Shown: positions 47,331-58,625 of the stretch, piece by piece
Numbering within the stretch: position 1 is the stretch's first letter
Layout of the letters: the number at the start of each line of letters is the position of its first letter
Assembly (NCBI GenBank): GCA_015680685.1
Contig: MNCI01023457.1
Location: 1,745,346 to 1,809,345, forward strand
Origin: Gnetum montanum
Lineage: Eukaryota > Streptophyta > Gnetopsida > Gnetales > Gnetaceae
Length of the DNA: 64,000 nt
Direction of reading: 5' to 3'
Notes under the pieces: model-generated
The model's database searches: none
Told to the model about the DNA's origin: nothing
Seen by the model: the letters and a program-made list of their open reading frames with translations, nothing else
Made by a program: the position numbers and the translations under genes

Positions 47331-49289
47331 GTAATAATGAGTCCTGTGACGTAGGTGGTTTCCATTTTAGTTTTTCGGTATACCTAAGGGTTAACTGATT
47401 TTTAGGCACAATTATTCTAAGTGTTAGAGTTAATTACCCTAGATGATGTCCTTTGGATAATGATAAATTTCAAAAATGTTAGGCACTTTTCGGCAAGTGT
47501 CCCTCCCCCACGACTAAGCTGAACACTCTGGGTTCAAGCAAGTTCAAATGGAATTAAAATCAGAGTACCAGCGAGCGAGATATGGGTAGAAAAGAAAGGG
47601 TCACTCAATCGTAAGTCATAGAGAAAAATTTCAAAAACTCCCCCTGTGTGGATGACAAAATGAAACTAAGTGTTACAAAGGGGTAACTTATTTATAGGTT
47701 ACAGTGACACAATATCATGTATGATACATTACATATGCGATATCACGTCGGACGTGATATCGCATAAGCGATATCACATCCCAAGTGATATGAGACACCA
47801 TGAAAATACCAACTTTTTAAATGATTTTCTTGAAATTAATGTTGGAAATTGAGGACATTGACTATGATCAAGATGTTCTAGGGAAATTTCATTAATATGA
47901 AAGGCACCATAATGATGACGGTGTGAAATTTATTAATAAAACCTTGGGTAGTTAAGAAAAAAGGAATGTAATGGTACATTGGAATGTTGAAATTTAGAGG
48001 GATAATAGTAGGGAAAGAAAATCAATTGAAAAATTAAACTAAGGGTAAGAAGTTGTGTGTGTGAGCTATGTCATAAGTGAGAATTACAAAAGATTACACA
48101 AGTGGATCCTCCCTAAAGCAGGTTTCAACCTATAATTCCCTTGTGTAACCACACTTAAAGTGTCCGTGGGCACTAGAAGGGTTAAATGTAATCCACACTA
48201 ACTCCACAAAACACACACATGTAAATATCACTGGAATGAGATGAAAATTCTATGCTACATGGGACATGAGCTACAATTACATGAACAGTAAGATGAGATG
48301 AACTAGAGAAAGGGATCGTAGAGATTGGGACATGAGGTAATTGACCCAGGGCACAGTGAATGCTGTGTGAAAAGAATGACTACTGTGTCATTAACCCATC
48401 CTTCCAAGATTAGGACCAAGTCCATTCCTCTAATCAGTGACATTGCATTGTTTCATCTCATTATGAGAAACTATGAGAGTATCATAACAACAAGGCGTAC
48501 GATCACTTGACATTTTGTTCAAGGCAGGAATGATTTTTGTTTTATGGCACACTTTTTTTTTCTTTTTCTCTTTCTTTTCTCTTTATTTCTTTTCTTTTTG
48601 AATACTGAATCCAGAGAAGTCACCAACCTTCAAACATGGGTGCATGTCTTTCTAGTGGGACCCCCTAGAACAACATTGCATTTTTGAGTGCCCTTTTGAT
48701 TACTCTTACTTCCATTTTTCATTAGATCTACAAGGATCTTAGTACAACCACATTGCATGATAACTCTCACCAAAGAGAATCCGCAAGTTCCCTTGATGTC
48801 ACATCCTAATCATTCCCTCTTGGTCCATCCTTCTTGATTCTGGGTATAATGAACACAAAATTAATTTTAAGTTTTAAGCATTTTAAGAATATCATTATAC
48901 CCTCAAACAGAACCTCTTATTTATAGAATGGATGAGTGGATGTAATGGGCTCATTGTCTAAATAATTGATCACTCATGACTTAATAACATAGAACACACC
49001 TCAACCAAGATCCACATGAGTGTTTTATTCATAGTTGAGATTACTTTCAAAAAATGTAAAAAGACAAAAATGCGAAAAGATAAAAAGATAAAAAAAAGTT
49101 GAAAAATGAAAAACTGAAAAAACAAAAAGTTGTAAAATCAAAGAAAAATAAAAATGGTTATTAATCCCGCTTGTTATTAGAATGAGGGATATCCTTGATA
49201 GCTAAATGGTTGAGGATGGCAAGGATTAATAACTAATGACAAGGATCCTTGCATTTTGAAAATATTAGGACCCGGTCATACTTACCCCA
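47331..49289 (-). other. Spacer of element B (homologous to A1 spacer)
   Basis: The spacer aligns by landmarks with 10300-12430 of A1. It contains a T/C tract (48549-48598) and A-rich stretches (49040-49160). No coding domain is present. In A1 this spacer separates pol from the env-like region; here gag stands in place of pol. Confidence 0.55.
47688..47790 (-). promoter_or_regulatory. Internal promoter-like cassette in element B
   Basis: The minus-strand TATA box CTATAAATAAG at 47688-47698 is identical to that in the 3' LTR of B. Just upstream lies a perfect inverted repeat, TGCGATATCACGTC / GACGTGATATCGCA (47736-47749 and 47751-47764, one central base), followed by further GCGATATCAC and GTGATAT units. 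It points toward the env-like region, which before the virus insertion would have begun some 350 bp downstream. Confidence 0.6.
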
Positions 49290-51157
49290 TCAGGTTTCAC
49301 ACACTTGATTATAATGAACATAGTGGTGTAGTTTATACGATGTAGCTCTTAGATAAGGAGTTGACCCACTATGATATTTGGGACCATTAGATGGTATGCA
49401 AGGATTAGGATGATGCATCCCATGGTTTTGTTCATTAGGCTGTATGGTTGTTGGAGTGTTTTGATGGTGGCCTTGATAAAGTAACATGAGGCGTTGGATT
49501 CAAAGATGAAGGTGCACCACAGTGTGGGACTTGTGCTGAGTTGGAGGATACAATGGTCTCCGAATTATGTTGTCCCTTCTTATGTCCGTGTTTAAAGAAG
49601 GGGTACTTTGGATGTTGAGGAGGTTTCTCACTACTGTTGGTAGTAGTAGCACAAGTGTTGTTTGTGGCTTGTTGCTATGGTGTAGGCACCTTAGGAATAG
49701 TTGGTGGCACTATGGAAGGAGGGAAAGAATGAGAATATTGAAAGTTAGGAGGAATATAAGGTGCACAAGGTGGTGGTTGTGTTGAAGGTATGGGCTAATA
49801 GTATTGAGAAGAATAATACTATGGTGAGATAAAGTGCGGTGGCCGAGTTGGAAAAACAGGATGTTGAACTAGATAAGCGTTTAGGTTCAGATGATACGAA
49901 GGGTGCCTCTAGTCTAAGGGTGGTTTCCCCCATGACTGAGATTGTTGCCACTATGATCGAACATAGTATCTCTGTACTAACTCTGGATGTAACGTGTTTC
50001 CCCAATGCTCCTGTAATTGTAACAATATTTGGCATTGGCCCTTGTGGTGATCATATAGGCACATGTTGCATTCATACTTAGGATTGGCAGTTGAGCACTT
50101 ATTCTCTTCATTCTTTTTTTCCAAATGTCTAATGTTTTTTCCTACTTCTTGGGTTGTCAAAACTCTATCTCCAATGGTGTTGATAAATTCTCCACACTTT
50201 TGATACATCCATTCCAACATCTCATTAATCTTTTCCTCGACTTCTTCTAACAATTTTTGTATTGGCAAAGATGATGTTTTCACCTTGAGATTGGTTGATT
50301 TCTCCTTTTTATGATCATGGACCTTTGTTAAGTTGAGATTTTGGTCCCGTTGATGTTTTTCAACTCTCCTTTCTAGCCAATTCTCCTTCTTCTTTTGCTA
50401 CCTACTTAATAAGATCTTGGACTTGATGGGTTTGTAGTTCGTATAATTGACCTTGGGCATACATTCCTAAGGTTTCTCTTGTTTCATTACGTAGCCAATC
50501 AATAATATGGTATATTAGCCTTTCCTCGAAAAACCCATGGCCTAGACAACTATTTAACAATGCATAATATCTTTCTAAGGCCATGTCCAAGGGTTCATGT
50601 TGTGCTTGTTTCCATCCTTAGACTTGTTTCCTCAAGGTTGATACTCTTGCGTAGGTTTGATATTTTTTGTTAAAGAATTCTACCATTGTTGACCAACATC
50701 GTATTGAATTTTGTTTTAACGATCTATACCATACTTTCACTTGGTCAACGAGTGTCATAGGAAAGAGCTTAAGTTTTTGCCAACCATTGTCAATATTGTT
50801 CCATGCATAGGCATCGTAGAAGGCTTGTAAATGTTGATGCAGATCTAAGTCATAGCCTCCTGAAAAAGTAGGGAAGCTGTTTAAATCAAGCCTGGGTAGA
50901 TGACTCTCTTCGCGATGCCTACGGGAGATTTGAACAGCCTCCTGTATTTGCGTTAAGCTTGTAGTGGCCAGTGGGGGTTCATCGTCATTGGGTAAGTTAG
51001 GCTTTTGTGTGTTGGGATGACATTGCTTTTGTTCATGTTTATAAGAAACCCCCACTTCAGGTTGTGTACTCCAATCTTCATCATCATATAGTTTGTTGGT
51101 TCTCCAATGAACTTCCTCACTAAGTATGACGTTATTGTAATCTTGTAGGAGAGGCAT
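49290..51157 (-). pseudogene. Athila-type gag of element B
   Basis: It starts at an ATG (51157) 126 bp inside the primer site. An open stretch of 179 codons (51157-50618) contains the Retrotrans_gag core: FPTFSGGYDLDLHQHLQAFYDAY, KLKLFPMTLVDQVKVWYRSL, MVEFFNKKYQTYARVSTLRKQV. It continues at 50590-50402 (ERYYALLNSCLGHGF, NETRETLGMYAQG) and 50283-49951, where a zinc knuckle lies at 50032-50070 (CX2CX3HX4C or with the adjacent His). A Pro/Gln/His-rich end follows at 49487-49290. Stops and frame changes break it. Confidence 0.75.
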
Positions 51158-51282
51158 TGTTGCAAAGTTGTGTGTGAATTACGTGTGACTTTTAATAATT
51201 ATTTCTTCTTCCTAAGAGATATATCGTTAAGTCCTTATACAGTGACCTCGTATGATATAACTAATCTAGATAACTAGCACCG

Positions 51283-51300
51283 TCCATGGCAATGGCGCCA
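51283..51300 (-). promoter_or_regulatory. tRNA-Asp-type primer-binding site of element B
   Basis: On the minus strand TGGCGCCATTGCCATGGA follows the LTR end CATCA and one T. The plant tRNA-Asp complement is TGGCGCCGTTGCCGGGGA, so 15 of 18 positions match. This primer is typical of Athila/Calypso elements. Confidence 0.8.
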
Positions 51301-51301
51301 A

Positions 51302-52182
51302 TGATGAGTAGCGAGATACCCCTATACTCAACCATACGAATACGAGCATTTTCACGCGTGATCCAGTCGAACTCCGTAGACAGACTAGTTGTGGCACCTA
51401 GATCATTAACCTTAGGTCATAGTTTAGTATCTTCCCACCTAGACTAGTATTATATTTATCACATATGGTTTAGTCCAAAGTGAGGTGTATGATGTGTTTC
51501 CTAATCTAATGCTACTCCTGAAGGAAATGGAAGGTAATATTAACTAAACTAGGAGGAAAGGGTAAGAGAATTTAATCTAGCCTACATGCGATGACCATCC
51601 ATTCCTTGAATATATGTATACATCTTGGACTTCGTGCATGACTACCACTAGGATTACCAAGCGCAGATCCTAGGTATGCCACTAGGTTACCAAGTAGTCA
51701 CACTTAAATGCTTGTAATCAAGTCGTACTCATTCCATGTTACTAGGAGTTTAAGTGTGAGAGGAACTAATTAGGAAAGTAGTAAATAAAATTTAAATAAA
51801 TAAATAAACAAAGTGAATGCTGCAATGATGAAGTAATCTCGATCTTTATTTCCGATCATGTGTGTGTCCAAGTACGTCACACTCAAATAAAGGATGTTGT
51901 ACAATTACATTCATCACATTGTGGGCATACATGGAAAATAATCTATCTCTGGAGGAACAAAACTACCAGATTCTTACTACAATCTAATTCTATGTTGTGA
52001 AAAAAGGGAGAGCCACCTCTCATTTATAGAATTGGTAGTGGTTTGCGATATCGTGTACGTGATATCACAAGGAAAGATGCAATATCGTGGCCCATGCGAT
52101 TTCGCGGCAGACACGATATTGCATCCCATGCAATATCGCGGTAGAAGAGATATCACATCCCATGTGATATTGCATTCCATAA
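51302..52182 (-). repeat. 5' LTR of element B
   Basis: Length is 881 bp. The TATA box on the minus strand (CTATAAATGAG, 52019-52029) carries one change. The upstream palindrome array at 52040-52172 is longer than in the 3' LTR, with more GATATC/AATATC units. The outer terminus is TTATGG where the 3' LTR has TGATGG. ATTAG follows at 52183. Confidence 0.9.
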
Positions 52183-52187
52183 ATTAG

Positions 52188-53152
52188 TAATAATACCCCT
52201 ATACATCATAGTGAAGGCCTCAAACAGGTGCATTTTTCACAAAAATATTACTATAAAACTCTTAGACTAATACTTTCAATATCCAAACATTCATGAAAAC
52301 AATTGTCTCCTAGCCAAGCATCTCAAAATAAGATAGTAAAGCATATTTTTGATGCTAGAAAAAATAAGAATATGCTCAAAAATAATAGAAATAGATTGAT
52401 TATATTCAAACTTGGTTTGCACATCTATTGAATGAAATTGTGGAGTGTAAGAGCTAGATTTGTAAGAAAATGCTCCTTTCATGTCCTTAGACTTGAGTGG
52501 AGGCTACAATGATCTTCCAATATTCTTATGAACCATGCATCCAAGATAAAAGGAGCAAAGCTGTAGTGTAGATGAAGTCCTTATCGACTAATATTGGACA
52601 TCAATTACATGGAGTGAGATGAAAATGAGGAAAAATGATATATCAATTCATGGAGTAGAGTTCTAATCATTTTAATAATGAATTCATTCTCTAGTAACTC
52701 TTTTCTTGTACCTCTAATTGAAATGATAATATCATTGGCCAAAGAGAAATAATATTTAATATTTTCATATTCTTTAATTTTCAGGTTATCATATTAATAT
52801 TGCAAGACTAGGAGCTTGAATTGCTTCACCACTAAGGTTCCCTCATAAGTGGCTTCTAAATTTTCTCAAATTTTATTGATAGTTTTACATCCAACTATTC
52901 TATTGAATTGAAGCTTGCTAAGTGCATAGTAAAGATAATTCCTAGCCTTTAAATCAAACATAAATTTTTTATTATAATTAGATGACTTATATCTAGGTAG
53001 TGTAGTGCCAAAAGTGTTGTTAATGAGATGAGTGTATCCTTTCAAGGAATCCTTGCATCTATGCTTTCTAGTATGCAAAGTCAATTTCATTGAACATTTA
53101 TGGCTTGGTTTTTTCACTCCTAAGTTGTTATGCTTAATCTGGGAGGAACCTC
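52188..53152 (-). pseudogene. Copia-2 gag remnant
   Basis: Minus-strand pieces KLQFNRIVGCKTINKI (53117-52866) and then ENIKYYFSLANDIIISI and FIIKMIRTL (about 52800-52650) match Copia-1 gag (KFNRVVGCKKAKEIW, KIKDYLSKANDIF, IIKMIRTL). It lies directly inside the primer site and is cut at 52187 by element B. There are many stops. Confidence 0.7.
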
Positions 53153-53164
53153 ACTTCAATACTA
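53153..53164 (-). promoter_or_regulatory. Degenerate primer-binding site of Copia-2
   Basis: The minus strand reads TAGTATTGAAGT right after the LTR end. The Copia-1 counterpart is TTGTATTGAAGC, and both are decayed forms of TGGTATCAGAGC. It identifies the LTR at 53166 as the 5' LTR. Confidence 0.55.
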
Positions 53165-53165
53165 C

Positions 53166-53920
53166 TTGAAGATCGAGAACTAAGAAAGGGGGTTCAATAA
53201 GTTCCTCCAAATTAGACCTAATTTTGCACATAGATCTACATGATTCTAAAACTTGGTTATGTCAAAAATTAGAGGATATAATCCCTACACCTCTCTAGAA
53301 TTTTTTTATTAGAAAATGTTTCAAGGACATTGCAACCTTTACAAAGTGTGATCTTCGCTAGGAGGGTTTCCTCTCAAAAACACACAAAACACATCAAGGT
53401 TACAAAAGGCTTAATGATGCCTTTCCTTAAGAAGCATATCAAACCCTTCAAGACTTACAACTTGGGAGAAAATAAATATTAAAGAGATAATGTACTTGAC
53501 CTATAGATTCCTTACATTTAGGCTCTCAATAAAAACCAACAAATGATAAAGAATTGAAGTACAAAAAATATGTGATCATCTCTATAATAAGCATAAAAAA
53601 CTAGCCTTTTGATCATAGTTTTGGATGTAATAGACCTATGGTGATTAGCTCACATCTTCCCTAGCACAATAAATATCAATTTTGGTATATTTAAAGACGT
53701 TTTGAAAGGTCAAAACTACATGTAGTACCCAAGGGATGTTGGGTGATGCTAATACTAGTCTTAGCATCACTTGCAAGGGAACACATTAAACTTGATATAT
53801 GGTGGTACATTTTGACCTTGTATGATCCCCTAACATCCATTCAACATCATCATGACATTTTTAGCATTATTTCAGGTATCAATAGTAGTCTCAAAGATCT
53901 TGAAAAAATAGTTGAAAAGG
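53166..53920 (-). repeat. 5' LTR of Copia-2, right end approximate
   Basis: Homology to 33041 onward includes the GGGGGTTCAATAAG terminus, TTTCAAGGACA(C/T), CAACCTTTACAAAGT(A/G)TGATC, GGGAGAAAATAAA, ATAG(A/G)TTYCTTAC and CCAAMAAATGATAAAGAATTGAAGTAC. Beyond about 53600 the similarity fades. The right limit is inferred from the 756-bp length of the 3' LTR. Confidence 0.6.
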
Positions 53921-54611
53921 AAGTGCATGTGCTAGTATCGATGTAGGTGTAGCTGATGCTAGTGTTAATGTCACTGCATTAGCATCCTACATCATCAATG
54001 TTGCCTACTTGTATGTACTTAAAGTATCAAAAAATAAACTTTGAGTTCACTATACTTAAATTTCAATGAGTCATGAAAACCCTAATCCTATAAATACCAA
54101 ACTCAAATATAAATCTTAGATTAATTTCTTGAAATTCAAAGCATTTTTTCAAATTTCAAGAGATATAGAGCATGAGTACCATCATTAACTACATCACTTG
54201 CAAGCTTCTTAGCCAACTTAGAATTACTTATGCTTTGTGAGCTTAGTTTTTGTGCTTGCATCACTAGTAACACATGTGAGAATGTTGATGGTGGACTAAC
54301 ATTATTGTGAATTGCTATCGTACCAACGTTTGCTTCGGGATAGTTCATAGAAATAATCATATTTGACCTTGGAATCAACCTCGAATAGCAAAGAGAGCTT
54401 CTCATTTACCTATCAACTTTTAAGACATCAAATCATTACTTAAGCTTTTTTAAATCTTCAATTCATTTTTTCAACCATTGTAGCTCTTAGCCCTCAATAG
54501 GAAGAAATGTCTATCATTTTATAAATAAATCAGCTTTTCTTATTAGAAAGGAAAGATCAAACTCTTTTTTATATATTGAATTTTCATTTAACATGTCTTG
54601 TTAATCATCAT
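53921..54611. other. Flanking DNA between Copia-2 and A3
   Basis: No gene is recognised. The minus-strand open stretch 54136-54405 has no domain I can name. Confidence 0.4.
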
Positions 54612-55536
54612 TGATGAGTGGCAAGGTACCCCTATGCCTAGCCATATGAATCACAAAGTATTCACATCTGATCTAGTTGAATTACATGGACTTTATCATT
54701 TTTGGTGCACTAGTCCTCTAGAAAGTGAATCTTACCTTAAGGTCAATTATTGTATTCACAATTGCACTTGTGATGTATAATGCTATGATTAAGTGTAATT
54801 AAGGCATCTAATTTTTATCATTTTTTGTTTTATGATTTGGTGTTCAAATGTAGATGAAAGTAATTGGATTAACTAAATTAAATTAACTAATTAACTAGCA
54901 TTTAACTAATCCTAACATAAGCATCTAGTCCCATTTTTTGTACACATGCTAAACCCATGTATCCACTATTGGGCAACCAAGCACTATGCTATTGGGTGTA
55001 TCAAGTAATAATTCTACTGGGATTACCAAGCAAATACATGTTACACTCGAAGTGGGCATACTTATGTGTTTAATCTAACTTGCTTAATTGCCTCATTAGC
55101 TTAATCATAAGAAATAATTAATAAATAATTATAACATTAAATAAATTATTGAAAACATTGAATGCATAAATGAAAATAGCTAATCTATCCAAAATTACAA
55201 GGTTTATTAGAAAGCTTATCTTTATTGGTGCACATGCTATTGTGCTTAGGTACAATAATGCTCGATTAAAGATCCATACACTCAATGACTCCTACTATGA
55301 GCACTCAAGGGAAAAATTCTAACTTTCAAATAGAAAAACTACAATAGCTTCACTACAACTACAATCTCTTATGCAATAAATGCAGTGGGTAGGCATGTAT
55401 TCATAGATAAAAACCAACACTACATCGACAGGGCCTCATCAACACATGAGATATGATGCATGAATGAGGCCTCATTGATGAGGCCCAATTGACAAGGTTA
55501 CATTGACAAGGCAGCCAACTAAACTACGAATAATCA
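54612..55536 (-). repeat. 3' LTR of A3
   Basis: Length is 925 bp. The TATA region is mutated to CTATGAATACATG (minus strand, 55394-55406). The upstream block 55428-55520 holds ATCAACA, AATGAGGCCTCATTGATGAGGCCCAATTGAC and related inverted units of the A type. Its gene-distal end matches LTR A1 closely (GGTACCCCTATGCC, CACAAAGT(G/A)TTCA). Confidence 0.8.
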
Positions 55537-55544
55537 TATCCCCA

Positions 55545-58500
55545 TGAATAAATAAAATATCATCCTTAATTTCTTTTACAAAATTGGAAGATCTAGGATT
55601 ATTGACTAACTTTTTTTCAAACAAAACAAACTAACTGACTTGACAAAAAATGGAGTGCCCGAGTGTACAGATCAACACATTACAAAAAATGATGGTGTTC
55701 AAGATGAAAAATTGAACACCATGACATAACTCTTAAAAATCAAATAGCATGTTCCTAGATGACATGAAGTTGGATGGAGAAGATCAAATGGTCCCAAGTA
55801 GGGTGGTGCTTGATGCTCTGAGAGACCTTCATTAGCTTTATGCATGGGTGATAGTTGAGGTCGCTATGGCTATCTTGCTAATACTATAACTTCAAGTGGA
55901 AGGTGAAAAGCATCTAATAGTGCTTTCATTTTCTCCTCCTTGCTTCTGGGATCATGCATTGTTCATGAAACTTTGCTAATGTGGGTTGGAAGAAGCACAT
56001 CCCAAGGACATGGGATTGCTAGAAATAGCTCCTTCACATTGACAAATTAGGTAGTAAATTATTTGCATTTAATATCAAATGCCTTGATTGTGTTCTTCAA
56101 CTCTTGGTATTCATTCATGCATTTGGCTAGGTTATCAGTGATTGATCATTGATCTTTGAATCATGCTATGAGAACTTTGATTTTAGCATTTGTAGTCTCA
56201 AGCTTTTGCTTAGCATCTTTGTGATGATTGAACTTAGGCTCATAGAATAGATATGAGCTAGCCACTTGCTTTTCTAACTCTAACTATGGTCATCTAGTAG
56301 TCACCATTGCTAGGTTTTCATATCAAAGATTGGCCAACTCCATATATTCTATCATTTCTTCTATTTACAACTCCTTTAAGTAGATCTCCACTTTGTTGTA
56401 GGCATTGATCCCATCAATGATGGGCTACCACATTTCTCTTCCTTATTGAAGTTACTAGAGGGCTTTGTTCAATTTCATGTTTGCCATTTAAATGTGTTTT
56501 TCATTAACATCCTTTCATACAATAACTTGGTCTCTATAGTGATTCTTCACTTTTTCAAATTTGAGAGCCTCATTTTTCTAGGCAGTGATCTCAATTGTAG
56601 ATTTCTGGCACAAGGCATGCACTTTCTCGATTGACAGATTTCAATTTTCTATAGCCAATCTCCTCAATTTTGTGTTCACCTTAGAAAGCTACTCCTAATA
56701 TTGATGAATAAATTCTTACATCTAGTCCTTTTGAGCATCAACATTTTGTAGGTGATAGTTCTATGCGGTCAAGGTTTCATTCTACAAGCGCATCTATATC
56801 AAGTCCTTCTAAATTGCATATGTTTTTGGTTTAGCTATACACTAATTGAAGATGGCCATGAGCACCTCCTTCTCAACTTCCTAGATTCATTTTTGAAGTC
56901 ATTTGAAAGCTTCATCTCTTGTTATTACTAGGCTGAGAATCATAGGATTTGCAAGTGGGGCATGTAATTCGGCAACCTTCATGGGTAGACGTCGATTTCA
57001 TTCTTGGGTCATTTTGAGTTGCCCCTTCAAAATAGTGCATTTTCCCCTTGAATTTAGTAGCTCAACTAGGTTACAATGATTTATTTTATAAAATCAAAGA
57101 TATCTAGAATTAGTTTCCTAGTTCCCACAGGTCGTTCCAGCAATTCTTCATGTTGGGCTACATTTAGCTTTACGTTGGCTATGCCTATGGATGTCTGCAT
57201 GTCTTGAAGCATAAATATGTATGGTACAAATGTTTTGAATGCATTTAATGCTTTAGAAACATGGTCAATAACCACTTCAGCTATTTTTTTCTACCCTCGG
57301 TATTGCATCACCAAGATAGTTACCTGTTCGCCTTCCTCTAAATGCATTGAGAAAGTGGTGGCATTCATAAAGATTTCTAGAAATAGATGATGTTGTGATA
57401 AAGATACCATCACCTCCTGACTATTGGGATCTAACCTCATAGGTAGCTATTGGATAGAGAAAATTAAACCACCCCTCTCCATTTGGCTAATTATTTGAGC
57501 CATCTCATTAAGGTGACTCATTATTGATTGATACGTAGATGGATCTACCCTACTCATTCCTATGCATTGCTCTTGTTTACTTAAGAGCTGCTCTCAAATT
57601 TTGTGTAGACACTCAATGGCTATGTAGGCCTCTAGCATTGTTTCCTAAGTAGGTGGTGGTGGTAGCTACTCATATTTTTGGGTCGTTGCTAGTAATTTAT
57701 CTTTCATGATTTCTAATCATGAGGCCAAAGGATCATGCCTAATGGTATTGTTAAAGTAGTGAACAATGCTTGCCCTTTAGTAGAGTTTCTATATAAGGCA
57801 TGGAAAGGGCAAGGTCTTCCTTCTGTGTACATTTTCCTTGAAGCATTTTTTGATCTCTAAGTAGATCAGTAATGGAAGGTTGATGAGAAATTTCTTGCTT
57901 AGAGCAGTGCATGCTCATTCAAAGAAAGCAGCCATCTTTCTTGGCCTCACCATTAGATTGAGGTGAAAGGCCACAATTTTCAAGTAAATTTGCTCTATCA
58001 GTGTGAGTACATCAAACTCCTTATGGCTAACCCTATAGCATCATTGGGCTAACTCCCTCTTGGCCTTAGGATTATCTTTCATGGATAATTCTACTAATTG
58101 TGTTCTAGTGTTAGGCAACCCAAGTGCTTGTGTGATAGATTTTACCCAGTAGGACACTAAAATTTCCTTGATTTTGAAAACAAATCCTAGCCTTCTATTA
58201 ATCTAGAAGAGATATGTCTCTTTCATGTACCATTCCCCATTGGATGTAATTACTAGCCACATAGGAGAGGTTTGTAGTTAAGTCTTAACATCCAGTAGGG
58301 CTTTCTCAAGGAATGGCCCAAAGTTGATCTCTTAAAGAACTGATTGTTGGGTCTCTTAGGACCTGATGATGTCAAGACAGGCTTGAGTCAAAGTGACCTC
58401 AAGCCTTGGTATGGATCCAAGCACTTTTCCTCACTATGATTGTTTAGTCAGTACTTCTTCTTCTAGAATCTATCAAATAGATTCCACTTTGGGCTCCTCA

Positions 58501-58622
58501 TGAAGAGGTCCCATTGCATGGTTTTGTTTTGGTAGTTCTTCGCCTTGTTCTTGTTTTTCCATTCCAACTTTGGTCTACTTCTCCTATGGTTTAGAGGATT
58601 CTCCTTCCTACGGGTACTTTGG
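55545..58622 (-). pseudogene. env-like region of A3
   Basis: It is collinear with 7230-10290 (A1). Examples on the plus strand are TTGCTTAGAGCAGTGCATGC at 57895 and its A1 counterpart at 9555, AGGTGGTGG..TAGCTACTCATATTTTTG at 57650, and the CCAAAG..GGATCATGC block. The longest open stretch is 57081-57275 (VSKALNAFKTFVPYIFMLQD, LNVAQHEELLERPVGTRK), a coiled-coil-like piece. It is heavily broken and has lost the extreme 5' end. Confidence 0.6.
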
Positions 58623-58625
58623 TAA

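Larger units (their letters stand above)
35107..52187 (-). mobile_element. Pol-less Athila-type element B with 5-bp target duplication
   Basis: Both LTRs are present: 3' 35112-35935 and 5' 51302-52182. ATTAG immediately flanks both sides (35107-35111 and 52183-52187). On the minus strand the order is 5' LTR, tRNA-Asp-type primer site (51300-51283), gag (51157-about 49290), spacer with internal promoter-like cassette (to 47331), [pararetrovirus insertion], env-like region (38860-35940), polypurine tract, 3' LTR. Without the virus the element is about 8.6 kb. No protease, RT or integrase is found, so it would be non-autonomous. It is nested in Copia-2. Confidence 0.85.
33041..53920 (-). mobile_element. 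Copia-2, gag-only Copia element split by a nested insertion
   Basis: The 3' LTR (33041-33796) and 5' LTR (from 53166) are homologous to each other and to Copia-1. On the minus strand the primer site lies left of the 53166 LTR, gag follows (53152-52200), and a polypurine tract (AAAAAGGGGAAGAGG, 33797-33811) abuts the 33041 LTR. These parts form one element whose interior is interrupted by the 17-kb Athila-type element at 35112-52182. Its own interior is only about 2.3 kb and has no pol. The right limit is uncertain. Confidence 0.7.
54612..58625 (-). mobile_element. Athila element A3 fragment: 3' LTR and env-like region
   Basis: The left boundary is TGATGAGTGG. The 3' LTR (54612-55536), polypurine tract TGGGGATA and env-like region (55545-58622) follow in the same order as in A1 and B. 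It ends where the A4 5' LTR begins (58626). Its position suggests that A4 inserted into A3, at the point corresponding to A1 position about 10285. Confidence 0.7.

Noticed and set aside
52188-52207. Possible second polypurine tract (TAATACCCCTA on the plus strand) right of the 51302 LTR, suggesting a tandem internal-LTR-internal structure
   Set aside because: The exact ATTAG duplication at 35107 and 52183 fixes the LTR end at 52182. The pyrimidine run is simply flanking Copia-2 sequence.
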